Counted from the first letter of the stretch, positions 1 through 7,314 are shown. The stretch is DNA of 50,514 nt from JBLHHI01 sp047614125 (GCA_047614125.1 JBLHHI010000007.1:1-50514), one strand, 5' to 3'. Numbers and translations: made by a program. Notes: generated by a model from the sequence alone, not told the origin.

Positions 1-195
1 GGGCCCGGATGTTGTTTGTAGAAGTATTCTAAATTCTTCTACCTGCTCCAACCAGAGTTCAACCAGCTTGTAATTATCAGAAAACTGCATGCGCTCAACG
101 AGTAGTTTGCCGCCTGCGCTTGTGGTTTGCTTATAAACAAGGGCTCGTATCTGATCAAAGCCAAGTTTCTCCTCAATGTCACTTGGAAAGTTCAC
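1..195 (-). CDS. mutS2: MutS2-like mismatch-repair-family protein, N-terminal part only
   Basis: Open reading frame of 65 codons that runs off the left edge of the window, so only the N-terminus is seen. It reads FPSDIEEKLGFDQIRALV and, later, WLEQVEEFRILL. This is the signature start of MutS2/MutS-I family ATPases, whose N-terminal core and lever precede a MutS-type ABC ATPase (not visible here). Family members act on branched DNA or rescue stalled, collided ribosomes; which role applies here cannot be told. The likely start is GTG at 193-195, which overlaps the TAG stop of the upstream DUF4296 gene by one base (TAGTG). That suggests translational coupling in one operon. No in-frame ATG lies closer to the family's conserved start. 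Confidence 0.72.
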   Translation of the reverse strand, partial: MNFPSDIEEKLGFDQIRALVYKQTTSAGGKLLVERMQFSDNYKLVELWLEQVEEFRILLQTTSGP

Positions 196-533
196 TAATC
201 CAGATGATTTAAATTGTCAATAACGTCGTTGGTAATTTTATCCATCCATTCTGGGTGGAAGACGTAAAACTCATAACTCTCCTCTACGTCTTTCACACTC
301 ACATTGTGCAGGTGATAGATTAGGTGGTATGAACTGTCTATGTAGTTCGATTCGCGCAAACCATGTTGAGTCATTATCTTTTGGTTAGCTTCGGCCAATC
401 GAATGTCGGTTAAAATTAAAGTGAACTTTTTTGGTTGAATGAGGTGTCCGGGAACCGGTGCAAATTTACTTTTGCAGGCAAATATGCCCATCACAAGCAT
501 TAAAAGGACATAAAATTTAGCGGTTCGAAACAT
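195..533 (-). CDS. DUF4296-type lipoprotein
   Basis: Small lipoprotein of 112 residues. Residues 1-19 form a signal peptide ending in a lipobox (MGIFAC), with Cys20 as the probable lipidation site. The body contains LIQPKKFTLILTDIRLAEA, which fits the Bacteroidota DUF4296 family, whose function is unknown. It probably sits on the periplasmic face of a membrane. Its stop overlaps the GTG start of the MutS2-like gene by one base, so the two are probably cotranscribed. Its start codon is only 20 bp from the divergent YggS-type start at 554, leaving almost no room for two separate promoters. The family assignment is from motif recognition, not a search. Confidence 0.72.
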   Translation of the reverse strand: MFRTAKFYVLLMLVMGIFACKSKFAPVPGHLIQPKKFTLILTDIRLAEANQKIMTQHGLRESNYIDSSYHLIYHLHNVSVKDVEESYEFYVFHPEWMDKITNDVIDNLNHLD

Positions 534-553
534 GGGTTAAAAGTGAATATGCA

Positions 554-1201
554 ATGATACGTGAAAAAATCAAGGCCATAAAGCAAAGCTTAGCCACTGC
601 AAAGTTGGTGGTCGTTTCTAAACATCGGTCCATCGAAGAGTTGCAAGAAGTTTATGAGGCGGGAGAGCGCTGCTTTGCAGAAAACCGTGTTCAGGAACTG
701 TTAAAAAAAGCTCCACTCCTTCCGTCTGATGTTGAATGGCACTTAATTGGCCATTTGCAAACAAACAAGGTAAAGCAGATCCTTCCATTGGTTTCATTAA
801 TACACAGTGTTGATCGGGTTTCGCTCTTGGATGCCATTGAAAAAGAAGCGAGCAAATTAGACCGAACGATTTCGGTATTGCTGCAAGTGCATTTAGCACA
901 AGAAGAAAGTAAGTTTGGATTCAATCCAGGCGAACTTGTTACCCTAATTAAAAGCGGTGGATTAAATAAATATGCTCATATCCGATTTACTGGAGTAATG
1001 TGCATGGCCAGCTTTGTTGAAAATTCAGAAATCATTCGTGCAGAGTTCGAAAAATGTAAAGAAATTTTCACAACCATCCAACCTTTCATGCCGGATCCAA
1101 AAATCTTTATCGAACGCTCAATGGGCATGAGCAGCGACTATCAAATAGCCTTAAAAAGCGGTGCAACCATGGTTCGCATTGGAAGTAAGATATTTGCTTA
1201 A
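554..1201 (+). CDS. YggS/PROSC-family PLP homeostasis protein
   Basis: 215-residue protein with a fold-type III PLP-binding barrel. It contains the pyridoxal-phosphate lysine in VVVSKHRS (Lys23), then FAENRVQEL, EWHLIGHLQTNKVK and, near the end, RSMGMSSDYQIALKSG with MVRIGSKIF. These are the conserved blocks of the YggS/YlmE/PLPBP family in the expected order. Family members bind PLP but have no known enzyme activity; they buffer free PLP and so affect amino-acid metabolism. The length is near the usual 215-235, and the N-terminus aligns from residue 1, so ATG 554 is credible. It stands alone on this strand; the next gene downstream is about 190 bp away. Confidence 0.9.
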   Translation: MIREKIKAIKQSLATAKLVVVSKHRSIEELQEVYEAGERCFAENRVQELLKKAPLLPSDVEWHLIGHLQTNKVKQILPLVSLIHSVDRVSLLDAIEKEASKLDRTISVLLQVHLAQEESKFGFNPGELVTLIKSGGLNKYAHIRFTGVMCMASFVENSEIIRAEFEKCKEIFTTIQPFMPDPKIFIERSMGMSSDYQIALKSGATMVRIGSKIFA

Positions 1202-1389
1202 AAGCCAGACCACCGTCATGCCAGTGTCACGGAAGTGGAATTGTTCGCAAAATGTGGATAATATTAGGCGCAAATGTCCCAATCTCAGATTTAAATTAGG
1301 CTAAACCCACATATTAAGACGACCTTTGCGGATTGAAACACGAAAGCCTTAAATAAAAAAATTATGGCTTTCCGATAAAATTATGAGTT

Positions 1390-1914
1390 ATGAAGAGAAT
1401 GAGAATTATGCTGTTGACATTATGTGTCGTTGCAATTGCCGCTTCTCCTTTCGCTGGTAAAAGTAATGCCTCTTTGGAAAAAAACAAATTTATTGAGCAA
1501 AAAAATGAGAAAATTCGAAAAAAAGTTGCTCCGGCAACCATTTTGGAAGTTTCCGACTCAATTTGTGAGGCTTTAAATGTTCCCGCTGAGTTAGTTCGAG
1601 AGATTGGACAAAACGAAAGTGGATGGCGATGCATCAAATCAAAATCTGGCGGTACCGACTACGGTGACCTTCAGGTAATCGAAAAAACATTCAACTATTG
1701 GTACAACGAACTCAACCTCACAGGAGGTAAGACGCGTCGAAACTATCTGATTGTTGGAATAAACTATCTTAAGTACCAGCACAATCGTTATAACAGCTGG
1801 GAAAAGGCTCGTTTCGCCTATGCGCGAGGCAACTATCGATCTAAAACTACGTGGACTTGCCTAGAAGAAAAGTTCATGAAGAAAATCAAATGGTCGAAAT
1901 ACGACAAAAAATAA
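1390..1914 (+). CDS. Secreted lytic-transglycosylase-like (SLT) protein
   Basis: 174 residues. Residues 1-28 look like a signal peptide (MKRMRIMLLTLCVVAIAASP). From about residue 52 on, it resembles a goose-lysozyme/SLT lytic transglycosylase: ELVREIGQNESGW carries the candidate catalytic Glu followed by Ser, YGDLQV replaces the usual GLMQ motif, and later come INYLKYQHNRY and ARFAYARGNY. It would cleave peptidoglycan glycan strands in the periplasm. It is much shorter than multi-domain transglycosylases and has no LysM or other wall-binding domain. It is followed by a clear terminator at 1946-1984, so it is probably transcribed alone. The substitution in the Gly-Leu-Met-Gln motif leaves activity uncertain. 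Confidence 0.6.
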   Translation: MKRMRIMLLTLCVVAIAASPFAGKSNASLEKNKFIEQKNEKIRKKVAPATILEVSDSICEALNVPAELVREIGQNESGWRCIKSKSGGTDYGDLQVIEKTFNYWYNELNLTGGKTRRNYLIVGINYLKYQHNRYNSWEKARFAYARGNYRSKTTWTCLEEKFMKKIKWSKYDKK

Positions 1915-1945
1915 TCGGATTTGAACTAAGTTCAATCGATTTTAG

Positions 1946-1984
1946 AAAAAAGGTCTGGAGTGAAAAGCTTCAGACCTTTTTTTT
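1946..1984 (+). terminator. Rho-independent terminator after the SLT gene
   Basis: The stem AAAAGGTCTG (1948-1957) pairs with CAGACCTTTT (1971-1980), closing a 13-base loop, and is followed by more T residues. It lies about 30 bases after the stop codon at 1914. Confidence 0.85.
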
Positions 1985-2340
1985 GTTTAAGAATTTTCTA
2001 GGTGGAATCTAATTAGGGCTAAAGAGAACATAACCTTGATGGTGGAATTGCCTAATGACCTGAGTTCGATTCATACTTTGAATCTTAAAAGATTAATCGA
2101 AATCAGGTTAATGGATCATTTAATAATAGAGTGACCGCGTGTTGGACAAAATGAATTATTGTGCAAGGTGGCTGGAGCCACCAAAAATAACAATCACTCA
2201 GGAGGACCTGAGCGACGGCGTTTGGGTTCAACTTGTTTTAAATTGCACTAGTTGTCGGCGTGAACACCAACAATATGGGATGATGGTAAAAGCTAGATTG
2301 TATTTGAATTTGAGTTTGTATTTGCTTTTGCTTTTTCGCC
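1985..2340. other. Gene-poor intergenic region with a repeat and hairpins
   Basis: No convincing gene. It contains the 51-bp inverted-repeat element at 2058-2108. Two small perfect hairpins follow: GGTGGCT at 2167-2173 pairs with AGCCACC at 2176-2182, and CTCAGG at 2197-2202 pairs with CCTGAG at 2207-2212. Near 2299-2336, just beyond the stop of the minus-strand ATP-grasp gene, there is a degenerate hexamer repeat (minus strand: units of the form NNNCAA repeated about six times). Confidence 0.7.
2058..2108 (+). repeat. Short (51-bp) derivative of the CTGAGTTCGATT inverted-repeat element, copy A
   Basis: Begins ACCTGAGTTCGATT and ends AATCGAAATCAGGT, an inverted pair with one mismatch. The centre (AATCTTAAAAGATT) is itself palindromic. 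It is flanked on both sides by TAATG (2053-2057 and 2109-2113), a candidate 5-bp target-site duplication. Its two halves match the two ends of the full-size copies at 6209-6474 and 7057-7314. Confidence 0.8.
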
Positions 2341-3372
2341 CTACCGCTTTCCAACCCAGAAATGTTTATACGCCCGTTGAATGATCTCCCTGAGACTTGG
2401 AAGAGCCGCACCATGTTTAATGTTCTCTTGTGCAATTGAGAATACAACTTCTTGACTCTTAATAACATCCTTATAGGCTTGTAACAAGGTATAGTCTCGG
2501 TCGTAAATGTGCCCGGCTTCACTGGTAACACCATTCAATTCAAAAATTCGTATTCCTTTGCCTCGATACATCTCGTCCAAATTCAACACTTTCAAATCAT
2601 ACCTGCCGTAATGAAACCCTTTAAATGGTTTTGAAATTTCATCAAATACAGCCGTCAATTCATCATTGATGAGATGGTTCGAATTTATAAACTCAGTACC
2701 CAGGCAATGATTGCCAATGCGCTCAACAATCACTTCTTCTCCTAGTGCAGGAACGAGCAAGCAAATGTGGCTCTTAACCTTGCGCAATCGGTCCATTTGA
2801 AAAAGCGCTCGATCGTTGTTCAATAAAAGCGTTGCCACATCGTTTTGTCCATCGCCAACAACCGTTAAAAATCTTTTTTGAACGATGCTTGAGATAGTGC
2901 CTTGCGCCGAAGAGGGCTTCCGATGGTACAATACCCCCAATTCAATTTTCACATCAACGTATTCTTGAACTAAAAATGGGTAATCAATTGTATTTAAGTG
3001 TTTTTTAAGTGCCTTTTCATCACGTATTACTCGTACTTCATCCCCGCGTTCACCAACATCTGGTTTCACTATTATTGGATATTCCAAGTTTTCGCGAACC
3101 ATAAAATTTTCTATTTCAACCTGACTGTTATCGGTAAAATATCCAGAAACGGTTTTATACTTTTCATCTATGTGTTTTAGAATGTCGTTTTTATGCTCAC
3201 CAAAAAAACCTCCATACTCAATACCTGGGTTAGCCGCAGTAAAATATACCAAAGATCGTGAGCGAAAAGCGTAGTACAAGTAAATTGGAAAGATCGGCAG
3301 AAAGAAAAACCAGAAAGGCCAATATTCGTACCGGGTGAGCTTTAACCAAGTTTTCTTTAAGAATTGCCGCAT
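2341..3372 (-). CDS. Membrane-anchored ATP-grasp ligase-like protein
   Basis: 343 residues. The N-terminus (residues 14-40, WPFWFFFLPIFPIYLYYAF) is very aromatic and hydrophobic and should embed in or lie on the membrane. It is followed by FTAANPGIEYGGFFGEHK, a conserved block in Bacteroidota homologues that are often labelled D-Ala-D-Ala ligase. The ATP-grasp features are YPIIVKPDVGERGDEVRVI (ATP-binding Lys and loop), PFLVQEYVD, and the Mg-binding C-terminal YDLKVLNLDE and FELNGVTSEAG. An ATP-dependent carboxylate-amine ligation is expected, but the substrate is unknown. It is not a standard Ddl, which lacks the membrane segment. It starts four bases after the NRDE gene's stop at 3377, so the two form an operon. 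Confidence 0.75.
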   Translation of the reverse strand: MRQFLKKTWLKLTRYEYWPFWFFFLPIFPIYLYYAFRSRSLVYFTAANPGIEYGGFFGEHKNDILKHIDEKYKTVSGYFTDNSQVEIENFMVRENLEYPIIVKPDVGERGDEVRVIRDEKALKKHLNTIDYPFLVQEYVDVKIELGVLYHRKPSSAQGTISSIVQKRFLTVVGDGQNDVATLLLNNDRALFQMDRLRKVKSHICLLVPALGEEVIVERIGNHCLGTEFINSNHLINDELTAVFDEISKPFKGFHYGRYDLKVLNLDEMYRGKGIRIFELNGVTSEAGHIYDRDYTLLQAYKDVIKSQEVVFSIAQENIKHGAALPSLREIIQRAYKHFWVGKR

Positions 3373-3376
3373 AGAA

Positions 3377-4087
3377 TTAAATCGAAAGCTCTTTTACCTC
3401 TTTGGTTATCAAATCGTTGTAGACCAATCTTCCTGACAAATTTGTTTGAATATACTGGGTTATACTAACGGTTTTTAAATGTTCATTTCGTTGCATAACC
3501 AGATCGTTTCGAGAATCTCCGTTTCCACCAAAGAGATGAAAATCCATCAAGTTTTGCGCAACAGGCTGTTGAAGGTGGGCGCTCAAAAATTTCGAGAACC
3601 ATGCTTGGCGTGCCGAAATAACAGAAGCTTCATATAAAGTGGACGATGACCAAATGTGATTTTGGTCCGAATCCAATTTAATTAAACTGGCTTTGCTCCC
3701 ATCCCAGCGAAATTGATGAATGATCACATCCGGCTTCTGCACAATAACCAAAGTGAACGGTTCAATATTTGAAAAGTTGCCCTTTGAAGTGTATTCTGAG
3801 GGACTATTGTACTCAAAGAATTCCAACATCACCAATCCGCGTGATTTCCGATACGACGATTGATGAACGTGTTTTTTTTCAGCTCCATTCAACAAACAAA
3901 GTAAAAAATTGTTGCTAACCGCCAACCAAGTGCCTCCGGCTTTTGGATCTTTTGGAAAGGTAATGTATTGATTGTGAACATAATATGCCCTTGGTGGCAA
4001 AGCCAAACCCCGTTTCACCGATTCATCCCTATTGGAGGTTAGGATGAAACCCTGATTTGAATTTGGTACGTAAGTTACAGTGCACAT
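3377..4087 (-). CDS. NRDE (TANGO2-like) family protein
   Basis: 236 residues from the chosen start. It begins MCTVTYVP, and the next block, FILTSNRDES, holds the Asn-Arg-Asp-Glu motif that names the family; AGGTWLAVSNNFLLCLLNG follows. In this N-terminal-nucleophile-like fold, Cys2 is expected to be exposed by removal of Met1, which argues for ATG at 4085-4087 and not a start seven codons upstream. A perfect -7 promoter box (minus strand TAAATTTG, 4106-4113) overlaps the longer alternative start, which supports the shorter form. Homologues are linked to heme or acyl-CoA handling in eukaryotes; the bacterial role is unknown. It is first in an operon with the ATP-grasp gene. Confidence 0.82.
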   Translation of the reverse strand: MCTVTYVPNSNQGFILTSNRDESVKRGLALPPRAYYVHNQYITFPKDPKAGGTWLAVSNNFLLCLLNGAEKKHVHQSSYRKSRGLVMLEFFEYNSPSEYTSKGNFSNIEPFTLVIVQKPDVIIHQFRWDGSKASLIKLDSDQNHIWSSSTLYEASVISARQAWFSKFLSAHLQQPVAQNLMDFHLFGGNGDSRNDLVMQRNEHLKTVSITQYIQTNLSGRLVYNDLITKEVKELSI

Positions 4088-4105
4088 GTTCAGGCTTTGA
4101 GCGCT

Positions 4106-4113
4106 CAAATTTA
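4106..4113 (-). promoter_or_regulatory. Bacteroidota -7 element for the NRDE/ATP-grasp operon
   Basis: TAAATTTG on the minus strand fits TAnnTTTG exactly and lies about 20 bases before ATG 4087. I see no TTG box at the expected distance upstream, so it is only half a promoter. Confidence 0.4.
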
Positions 4114-4209
4114 CTGGTTGAAACGGATGTTCGGAAATTTAAAAATTCGGCTTAATTTTGGGCAAATAATAAAAAGTCAATAAATCACCTACGTAACAAG
4201 GATAATAAT

Positions 4210-5160
4210 ATGGCAGACGAGTATAAAACCAACGAGGATGGAGTGACGGTTGAAACCAAAACACCCGTTATTCTGATAATTCTTCTCCTTTTGTCATTGG
4301 CAGCCAACCTATATTTTGGATATCAGTGGTATTCGCAAAATTACAAAGGCACCGTTTCCTACAAAACCTTGAACTTGCAATTGAAAGAAGCCTTATCTAC
4401 AACTGAGCTCGATCGAGATTCGCTGCAAAATGCCTTGAATAATGTGAATCAGCAAATGATGGATGTTTTAACGCAAAATGAAACATTAAATGCTGATAAT
4501 CAGCGGTATATATCTGAATTGGAAACCAAAACTGTTAAAATTCGCCGATTGATCAACAGCGGAGGTGGAAACCCAAAAGCCTTGGTAGCTGCAAAGCAAG
4601 AAATTGAAAATCTTAAAAAAGAATTGGTTGAGAAACGAATTGAAGTAGACGGCTTAATGGGTAAAAATCAAGCATTTGTTCAGGCCAACAAGGAAAACGA
4701 ACAACGCATTGATGCCTTGGTTAATGAAAATCAAAAGGTCGAAAAGAAGAAAAAGGTGTTGGAAACTCGTTTAAAAGACGCCAGTTTACAGATTTCCGAC
4801 TTAGTAGCTTCCCCACAACGCGACCGTCGAGGTAAATTGGAAGATACGGATAAGTCAAACCGAACCAGTATGGTTAATGTGACCTTTGTATTGATGGAAA
4901 CCAATTTGGTTGAGCCTGGAGCAAAAACGTTGGATTTAAGACTCTTAGGAACATCTGGAGAAGTATTGGGAACCAACAATGATTTACTCACTTCCTCCGA
5001 TAAGTTAATTTCCATGCGTCAAGAAGTTCAATTTGATGGGGGTTCGCAAAAAGTGAAGTTCAAGTTTAAACAAAAAGAGCTGTACAAAAAAGGATCGTAC
5101 ACCGCTGAAATTTGGAGCGACGGCAAGTTAATTGACCGCGTGCCTTTTAACTTAGATTAA
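4210..5160 (+). CDS. Membrane-anchored coiled-coil protein, function unknown
   Basis: 316 residues. Residues 18-38 (TPVILIILLLLSLAANLYFG) form one transmembrane helix after a short cytoplasmic-type N-terminus. Residues of about 50-200 are a long coiled coil rich in Glu, Lys, Gln and Leu. Residues 220-316 form a beta-rich domain (FVLMETNLVEPGAKTLDLRL ... YTAEIWSDGKLIDRVPFNLD). I recognise this as a conserved Bacteroidota architecture but know no function; a structural role in the periplasm is a guess. A -7-like TAATTTTG sits at 4153-4160. The next gene begins about 45 bp after its stop on the same strand and may be cotranscribed. Confidence 0.7.
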   Translation: MADEYKTNEDGVTVETKTPVILIILLLLSLAANLYFGYQWYSQNYKGTVSYKTLNLQLKEALSTTELDRDSLQNALNNVNQQMMDVLTQNETLNADNQRYISELETKTVKIRRLINSGGGNPKALVAAKQEIENLKKELVEKRIEVDGLMGKNQAFVQANKENEQRIDALVNENQKVEKKKKVLETRLKDASLQISDLVASPQRDRRGKLEDTDKSNRTSMVNVTFVLMETNLVEPGAKTLDLRLLGTSGEVLGTNNDLLTSSDKLISMRQEVQFDGGSQKVKFKFKQKELYKKGSYTAEIWSDGKLIDRVPFNLD

Positions 5161-5206
5161 ATTCCTCTTCTTGTTTTTCAACACATCACCGCTATTTTTG
5201 CTAGGG

Positions 5207-5938
5207 ATGGGGTTAAACAAGCACAAAGTAACGGCGGTATTCATTGCTCTTATTTGGTTGAGCATGACGAGCGCATATTCAAAACCTCCCAAATTTTCTA
5301 AGTTTAAACAACACGTAGGAAATGTTTTTTTGTTGAATAAGGTCAGTCGGTTTGTATTGATCGAATATTCTAAAGGCCTGATTTCCAACATTGATGAGCT
5401 AAACGAGAGCGGCAAAAACGACATAATGATGAACTACAAAAACGGTACATCCGCCGTTATTTTGTACGAATTTGCTTCTGGTTTGGGTCCATCTACCCGA
5501 TATTTCTACGATGATCATCCATTTACACAAAATCTCAAAACTGGGCCTGGCGTAAAATGGTTTTTGAATTCATACCTCAATGGCTACGATTCATTTCCAA
5601 CACAACTTGATACCATTGCCAATGTGTATAATTTGAGATATCAGTTCAGTCCCTTGTATTATCCTTTCGTACCTAAAACCTGGGGTTTTGGTATTAAACA
5701 ACATTGCAAAACGCTTGCGAATAGAAACTTATCTCAATTTGTATTGGGCAGCTTTAATGCGGATATAACCTACTTAGATTCAAACACGGTACAGTTGCAT
5801 ATCTGGAATTTAACTTCTAAGAAGTCGTTGTTTTGGGGCGTTGCCAACCGCATTCAACGTCCTCATTACTTTGGTACCACCAAGCAACACATTTACATGT
5901 CGTTTACGATCAACGAGTTAGATGAGTTGCTAAAATAA
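5207..5938 (+). CDS. Secreted protein of unknown function
   Basis: 243 residues from ATG 5207; an in-frame ATG at 5171 would add 12 residues. The shorter form gives a clean signal peptide (MGLNKHKVTAVFIALIWLSM, processed near TSAYS). The mature part has no domain I recognise. It is rich in aromatic residues and has a soluble, mixed alpha/beta character (FASGLGPSTRYFYDD, FAQ-less beta segments, SPLYYPFVPKTWGFG). It is probably exported to the periplasm or outer membrane and may be cotranscribed with the coiled-coil gene just upstream. The reading frame is intact, with codon use like its neighbours, so it is likely a real gene. Confidence 0.6.
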   Translation: MGLNKHKVTAVFIALIWLSMTSAYSKPPKFSKFKQHVGNVFLLNKVSRFVLIEYSKGLISNIDELNESGKNDIMMNYKNGTSAVILYEFASGLGPSTRYFYDDHPFTQNLKTGPGVKWFLNSYLNGYDSFPTQLDTIANVYNLRYQFSPLYYPFVPKTWGFGIKQHCKTLANRNLSQFVLGSFNADITYLDSNTVQLHIWNLTSKKSLFWGVANRIQRPHYFGTTKQHIYMSFTINELDELLK

Positions 5939-5944
5939 GACGAT

Positions 5945-6081
5945 TTAATTAATCCAACCACCATTCACCTTCACACCATTCTCAGTAACTACCATGGATG
6001 CATCTACATTTCCCAAGTTGTACCATCACAGAAATCGTCGCAATCAACCTTTATGCATTCCGTAAAGCGGGCATATTTTAC
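5945..6081 (-). pseudogene. Frameshifted C-terminal remnant of a lost gene
   Basis: On the minus strand, 6072 down to about 6025 reads ARFTECIKVDCDDFCDGTTW. The next frame then reads YNLGNVDASMVVTENGVKV and NGGWIN, ending in a TAA stop at 5945-5947. Both pieces look protein-like but lie in different frames, so the fragment carries at least one frameshift. The upstream part of the gene is missing: the fragment stops at the TTATA next to the repeat element starting at 6087. I do not recognise the family. Confidence 0.45.
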
Positions 6082-6086
6082 TTATA

Positions 6087-6203
6087 ACCTGAGTTCGATT
6101 AATCTTTTAAGATTCAGATTTGGATAGAGGCCAAGTAGTGAGGCGAAAACAGGAAGGTTTATATTTATAAACCGACTGATTTCAACGAAGCTAATTGGGT
6201 TTC
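6087..6203 (+). repeat. Truncated copy B of the ~260-bp inverted-repeat element
   Basis: Starts ACCTGAGTTCGATTAATC and matches the left ~117 bases of copy D (7057 on) with about 12 mismatches by eye. Both contain GGTTTAT/ATAAACC, a small hairpin, and CGACTGATTTCAACGAAGCT. It is preceded by TTATA (6082-6086) and breaks off at a second TTATA (6204-6208), where copy C begins. It has no right end, so it was probably cut by the insertion of copy C. Confidence 0.75.
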
Positions 6204-6208
6204 TTATA

Positions 6209-6474
6209 ACCTGAGTTCGATTAATCCTTGCGGTTCAGAACGCTTGTCAATAGTGAGATGCGAATGAAAATTGTGAAAAAATAGCGGGCTATTTTGAACG
6301 ATTTTTATGAAGTAGATTGCTGTTGCCAAGTGGATATGAGAAATTTGCTTTTTAATAAAGCCGCATAGCCTTCATTATCAGTTCTTGGTTTACCCCGGCA
6401 AACCTACAAACATGACGCTTCGACTATACAATTTTATAAAAATCTGAACCTGCAAATATTAATCGAAATCAGGT
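6209..6474 (-). mobile_element. Full-size MITE-like element, copy C (inverted relative to D)
   Basis: 266 bp with terminal inverted repeats ACCTGAGTTCGATTAATC and ATTAATCGAAATCAGGT. It is flanked by TTATA on both sides (6204-6208 and 6475-6479), a candidate 5-bp target duplication. Its inside aligns with the reverse complement of copy D (shared TTCAGAACGCTTG and GTGAAAATT, then CGATTTTTA/ATTTTTACGA regions), with much divergence. It holds no open frame long enough to be a transposase, so it must be mobilised in trans if at all. Confidence 0.72.
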
Positions 6475-6533
6475 TTATATGTATCTTCTTGATGCCTAGC
6501 ATTTGAACAAACTTCAATGTTGATCCAATCCAG

Positions 6534-7010
6534 CTAATCTGATTCCCCGTCTGTTTTCTTGTACTTCATTTGTAAGGCGTTAAGAAAATTGCGAAGGTAC
6601 TGATCCATGCAGGGTCGATAGGATTTGTGCTCCTTGTTCCGAAAAAATGCGCTCAACTCATGTTTGCCAATTGGTTTATCAATGAGTGCGAAGAGCTCTA
6701 AGATGTCGTCGGTTTTCAAATCCAATGCAATTTTCAGTTTTCGAAGAATCATATTATTGGTTAAAGGATCTTCGGGTTCGGGTTGTGGACCCCCTCTTTT
6801 TCCACGCTTTTCAATGATTAAGCCATTGAGAAAGATGGCCAACTCTTTGTCGGTAATGGCTTTAAACAAAGGGTCGTCCTCTTTTTTTAACCAGAATATC
6901 ACATCCGATTTTTTAACCTCGAAATTGGCCAATTTGAAAAGTTCAATCATTTTTAAATCTCCAAAGTCGAAGAGGTATCGAACCCGCCGTATTACATCAT
7001 TATTAATCAT
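6534..7010 (-). CDS. DUF1456 family protein (YehS-like)
   Basis: 158 residues. It consists of two related helical halves: MINNDVIRRVRYLFDFGD ... MIELFKLANFEV, and later NNMILRKLKIALDLKTDDIL ... LFALIDKPIGKHELSAFFR. The duplicated pattern with NND/RxxRY and RKLKxALxL is diagnostic of DUF1456. The function is not known; the protein is small, soluble and probably cytoplasmic. A proline-rich linker with basic residues (KRGKRGGPQPEPEDP) separates the halves. It sits alone between two oppositely oriented copies of the ~260-bp repeat element (ending at 6474 and starting at 7057), so the gene plus its flanks might have moved as a unit. Codon use does not look foreign by eye. Confidence 0.85.
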   Translation of the reverse strand: MINNDVIRRVRYLFDFGDLKMIELFKLANFEVKKSDVIFWLKKEDDPLFKAITDKELAIFLNGLIIEKRGKRGGPQPEPEDPLTNNMILRKLKIALDLKTDDILELFALIDKPIGKHELSAFFRNKEHKSYRPCMDQYLRNFLNALQMKYKKTDGESD

Positions 7011-7056
7011 AAGCCCCTATTGGTTGTTACTGTTTATACTAAACACCTTGTTTTTA

Positions 7057-7314
7057 AACTGAGTTCGATTAATCTTTTAAAATTCAGATTTGTATAGAAC
7101 CCAAATAGCAAGACGAAAACAGGAAGGTTTATGCTTATAAACCGACTGATTTCAACGAAGCTAATAGGGTTTTATATACAAAAGTCCGTTTTACACTTGA
7201 GAACAGCGATTTTTATCGTAAAAATTACTCGAAAGAACCCGCCTCTTCCTAATTTTCACTCGAAACTCGCTGTTCTCAAGCGTTCTGAATTCAAAATATG
7301 AATCGAAATCAGGT
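7057..7314 (+). mobile_element. Full-size MITE-like element, copy D
   Basis: 258 bp. The left end is AACTGAGTTCGATTAATC and the right end GAATCGAAATCAGGT, forming a terminal inverted repeat. The flanks are TTTTA (7052-7056) and TTATA (7315-7319), a 4-of-5 match. Inside, CTTGAGAACAGCGA at 7196-7209 pairs perfectly with TCGCTGTTCTCAAG at 7267-7280, making a 14-bp stem. There is no coding capacity for a transposase. Confidence 0.75.

Noticed and set aside
2139..2384. An 81-codon plus-strand reading frame
   Set aside because: It overlaps the ATP-grasp gene's end in antisense, has no family motif and includes hairpins and low-complexity sequence.
6209..6474. Complete insertion sequence
   Set aside because: No frame long enough for a transposase in either orientation; only the ends resemble a transposable element.
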